Assembly (NCBI RefSeq): GCF_042683665.1 | Contig: NZ_JBHUOO010000042.1 | Direction: 5' to 3' (one strand) | Length of the DNA stretch: 64,000 bases | Origin: Leeuwenhoekiella polynyae | GTDB taxonomy: Bacteria; Bacteroidota; Bacteroidia; Flavobacteriales; Flavobacteriaceae | In this document: piece by piece, positions 61,958 to 64,000 of the stretch | How the letters are laid out: the number at the start of each line of letters is the position of its first letter | Numbering within the stretch: position 1 is the first letter of the stretch | Notes under the pieces: model-generated | What the model saw: only the letters and a program-made list of their open reading frames with translations | What the model was told of the DNA's origin: nothing | Databases searched by the model: none | Position numbers and translations under genes: made by a program

Positions 61958-62848
61958 TTAGCACTTAAAGCTTTTGGGTATTGCAATAGTGAGTTTAGAA
62001 TCGGTCATTTTAGCATTAATCAATTGTTTCTCACCTATAAACTCGCCATCAATCTGAAAAGCGATTGCCTTTTTACTGCGTATGGTCACTTCTTTGCATT
62101 TATAGACTTTTACAAAATCTGGATCTAAATGCGCATCATCATAAAAGGTTTCAAGAATTCCTTTAATACTGAAATTTTTAAACACTAAAACCTCAAAAAA
62201 GCCATCGTTCATTTTTCCGGTAGGATTTATTTTTGCTCCGGTACCAAATTTATTGGCATTGGCGATTGCGACCAGCACACCTTCTTCAGTACAAGTTTCT
62301 TCGTTGCATTCGACCTCTACTTCAAAAGGAAAATCATTATTAATAAGTGTCGGGAATGCTTGTATAAGATATCCCAGCTTACCACGTATTTCAGATTTTT
62401 CATAATTCTCTATCAACTTTGCATTTACACCAAGATCTGCAATGTGCAGACAGGTGTATCCATCTATTTCAAGAAGGTCCATTTCAATATAATGATCACC
62501 TAACGCGATTTTGAGTTGTTGCTCTAGTGAGTCTGGAATATCAAAATTAGTAGCCAACCCATTAGCAGAACCAGATGGTAAAAGACCTATTTTTAAGGAT
62601 TCGTTTTTAATAGCATCAGCCACTTCGCGAATAGTACCATCACCACCGGATATCAGAATACGATCTGGTCGTTTTTCAGCAATTAAATTTTGAATGGCTT
62701 CTTTGTCATTTTTACCTGTTGTCTCGTAGACAATACTCTCATCGTTGTTTTGAGAAACGTGTTTTTCAAATGCTTTAATAATGGGATTTTTGTTTGTGCC
62801 ACCTGCAATAGGATTAATGACAAGTAAAATGGTCTTTTGTGTTTTCAT
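61958..62848 (-). CDS. Diacylglycerol kinase-type lipid kinase (YegS/BmrU family)
   Basis: A 296-residue cytoplasmic lipid kinase. It has LLVINPIAGGTNKNPIIKAF, the catalytic ISGGDGTIREVADAI near 78, LPSGSANGLATNF near 107, and the C-terminal FQIDGEFIGEKQLINAKMTD. It probably phosphorylates diacylglycerol or a related lipid. The App1-type phosphatase gene is divergent, 65 bp away, suggesting opposed lipid phosphorylation steps. Confidence 0.92.
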   Translation of the reverse strand: MKTQKTILLVINPIAGGTNKNPIIKAFEKHVSQNNDESIVYETTGKNDKEAIQNLIAEKRPDRILISGGDGTIREVADAIKNESLKIGLLPSGSANGLATNFDIPDSLEQQLKIALGDHYIEMDLLEIDGYTCLHIADLGVNAKLIENYEKSEIRGKLGYLIQAFPTLINNDFPFEVEVECNEETCTEEGVLVAIANANKFGTGAKINPTGKMNDGFFEVLVFKNFSIKGILETFYDDAHLDPDFVKVYKCKEVTIRSKKAIAFQIDGEFIGEKQLINAKMTDSKLTIAIPKSFKC

Positions 62849-62913
62849 TAAGTAGATTTCGATTTAAAATTAGCTATTTTGACCACAGAAGACCGTTAAT
62901 AAAATACCAATAA

Positions 62914-63894
62914 GTGAAGCTGGATTTACAATTATACCGCGGATATGCCAACGATGAGGAGCTAATAGTTTTTGGACATGTATTTAAATCCTGGGCACCA
63001 GATAAATATAAAACAGATCGCAAAGGGTTTAAGCATGCATTCTCTGTTTTGCATATGTTTAGAATTTCTCCTCTAAAAAATGTTGAGGTTCGGCTGCGTT
63101 TTAAAGATATTGATATTACTACCAAAACGATGAATGATGGTTATTTTAGGTTTACAATACCCTACGATAATACTTTGCAGAGTGGCTGGCACACTTATGA
63201 AGTGACATGTAAACCAGAAGAAGTAAATTATGGCATTGTTGATAAAGCTCAATTTTTAAAGCCTTTTGAAAGTAAAGTGAGTATTATCTCAGATATAGAT
63301 GATACTTTTTTAATCTCGCATAGCGGAAATATTCTTAAGAAGCTTTATGTTATGCTGGCGCGAAATGTAAACGACAGAAAGACTTTTGAAGATGTAGTGA
63401 AGCATTACCAGGCTTTGAGCAATAGCGGACATAAAGAGAAAGGAGTGAGCAATTCGTTTTTTTACGTCTCCAGTAGTGAATGGAATTTATACAATTTTAT
63501 TGTTCAGTTTACTAATCTACAGAAGCTGCCTAAGGCTGTTATTAAACTGAAAGATATTAAGACCGGAATAACCGATTTTCTGGGAACCGGTGGCGGAAAC
63601 CACGATCACAAATTTGTCAAAATAAAAGATATTATTTCCTTTTACCCGAAGCAACGCTATGTGCTTCTTGGTGATGATTCACAACAAGATGCTTATATCT
63701 ATGAGCGTATTTGTAAAATGTTTCCAAAGAATATTGAAGCTGTTTACCTGCGTCAAACCAGTGGTTCTAAAAAAAATAAAATTCAGGAAGTACTTGATAA
63801 CATCAATAACATGCAAGTCGCAACCTGCTACTTTAAAAAAAGCACAGAAGCTATCCAGCACTCTAAAGCAATAGGGGTGATAAAAGAACAGTAA
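62914..63894 (+). CDS. App1-type phosphatidate phosphatase (DUF2183)
   Basis: A 326-residue HAD-like phosphatase. The start is a GTG (62914) directly after an in-frame stop; no earlier start is possible. An N-terminal beta domain (about 1-120) precedes the catalytic SDIDDTF at residues 126-132, matching the DxDxT nucleophile motif. FFYVSSSEWNLYNFIVQF and YVLLGDDSQQDAYIY, with the metal-binding Asp, follow. Yeast App1 is a phosphatidate phosphatase. It is divergent from the lipid kinase gene and ends before a terminator. Confidence 0.9.
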   Translation: MKLDLQLYRGYANDEELIVFGHVFKSWAPDKYKTDRKGFKHAFSVLHMFRISPLKNVEVRLRFKDIDITTKTMNDGYFRFTIPYDNTLQSGWHTYEVTCKPEEVNYGIVDKAQFLKPFESKVSIISDIDDTFLISHSGNILKKLYVMLARNVNDRKTFEDVVKHYQALSNSGHKEKGVSNSFFYVSSSEWNLYNFIVQFTNLQKLPKAVIKLKDIKTGITDFLGTGGGNHDHKFVKIKDIISFYPKQRYVLLGDDSQQDAYIYERICKMFPKNIEAVYLRQTSGSKKNKIQEVLDNINNMQVATCYFKKSTEAIQHSKAIGVIKEQ

Positions 63895-63901
63895 ATAAAA
63901 G

Positions 63902-63930
63902 AGGCTGTCTAAAAAGGCAGCCTTTTTTTA
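63902..63930 (+). terminator. Rho-independent terminator
   Basis: Stem AGGCTG/CAGCCT with a loop of ten bases and a tail of seven T, 8 bp after the App1-type gene. Confidence 0.85.
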
Positions 63931-63966
63931 TAGGATTTATTCTGAATATGTTTTAATTTCATGGAA

Positions 63967-64000
63967 TGAAAGCAAAACCTGTTTGGAAGACCGACCATCA
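63967..64000 (+). CDS. Start of a partial gene at the window edge
   Basis: An ATG at 63967 opens a frame MKAKPVWKTDH that runs off the window. A -7-like TATGTTTT lies about 17 bp upstream. Only 11 residues are visible, so the product cannot be named and the start itself is a guess. Confidence 0.35.

Overview
The window is a typical chromosomal stretch of a marine-type member of the Flavobacteriaceae (Bacteroidota), possibly close to Leeuwenhoekiella or Dokdonia. That placement is inferred from gene content and was not tested by phylogeny. The DNA is AT-rich. Promoters with the Bacteroidota pattern TTTG-N19-TAnnTTTG are visible, for example before rpmH. There is a type IX secretion (Por) sorting domain, many Cys-anchored lipoproteins, DUF4252, 2TM and LETM1-related proteins, and a CarB that lacks the C-terminal regulatory domain. 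No tRNA, rRNA, CRISPR array, intact insertion sequence or prophage was seen.

Layout. 1-3.7 kb: a minus-strand tetR-tolC-emrA-emrB multidrug efflux operon with a three-copy operator; emrB runs off the left edge. 3.8-11 kb: a peptide-binding lipoprotein, mtaB, a small GNAT, an alpha/beta hydrolase, a lytic transglycosylase, a thioredoxin-like protein with an altered active site, a TPR membrane protein and rpmH. 11.1-14.7 kb: carB and a secreted cupredoxin-like protein. 14.7-16.2 kb: a decayed island holding a broken DUF819 transporter gene, a degenerate TPP-riboswitch-like leader, a hairpin and 11-bp tandem repeats. 16.2-18.5 kb: thioesterase, a small membrane protein, rmuC.

18.6-24.9 kb: a vitamin B12 uptake locus. 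BtuF-BtuC-BtuD-like ABC genes lie on the minus strand; a cobalamin riboswitch, a BtuB-type TonB receptor and a BtuG-like surface beta-propeller lipoprotein lie on the plus strand. 24.9-28 kb: two tandem S41 peptidase paralogues, one a pseudogene with a 4-bp duplication. 28-30 kb: an ECF sigma factor operon with two DUF4252 proteins. 30.2-33.5 kb: pta-ackA. 33.5-42 kb: purB with a coupled small membrane protein, a heme-binding protein, a sirtuin, a TrmH-type methyltransferase, a DEAD-box helicase, rdgB and a VIT transporter. 42-46.3 kb: a molybdenum hydroxylase pair, a MocA-like nucleotidyltransferase and rpiA. 46.3-49.6 kb: an SDR/HxlR divergent pair and two rhodanese proteins, one fused to a metallo-beta-lactamase fold.

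49.8-53.5 kb: a very large lipoprotein joining a metallophosphoesterase-like domain, a possible kinase-like middle region and a C-terminal outer-membrane barrel. 53.7-56.8 kb: a LytS/LytTR two-component operon with three 2TM modules, one fused to the kinase. 56.8-59.5 kb: DUF2254 and LETM1-related proteins. 59.8-61.2 kb: an ECF sigma/anti-sigma pair. 61.3-64 kb: Cu/Zn superoxide dismutase, a lipid kinase and a divergent App1-type phosphatase.

The points most worth a second look are the three-part metallophosphoesterase/barrel protein, the 2TM signalling operon, the decayed TPP/DUF819 island, the 4-bp duplication in the S41 pseudogene, a dispersed hairpin repeat and an orphan terminator that hints at a small RNA.
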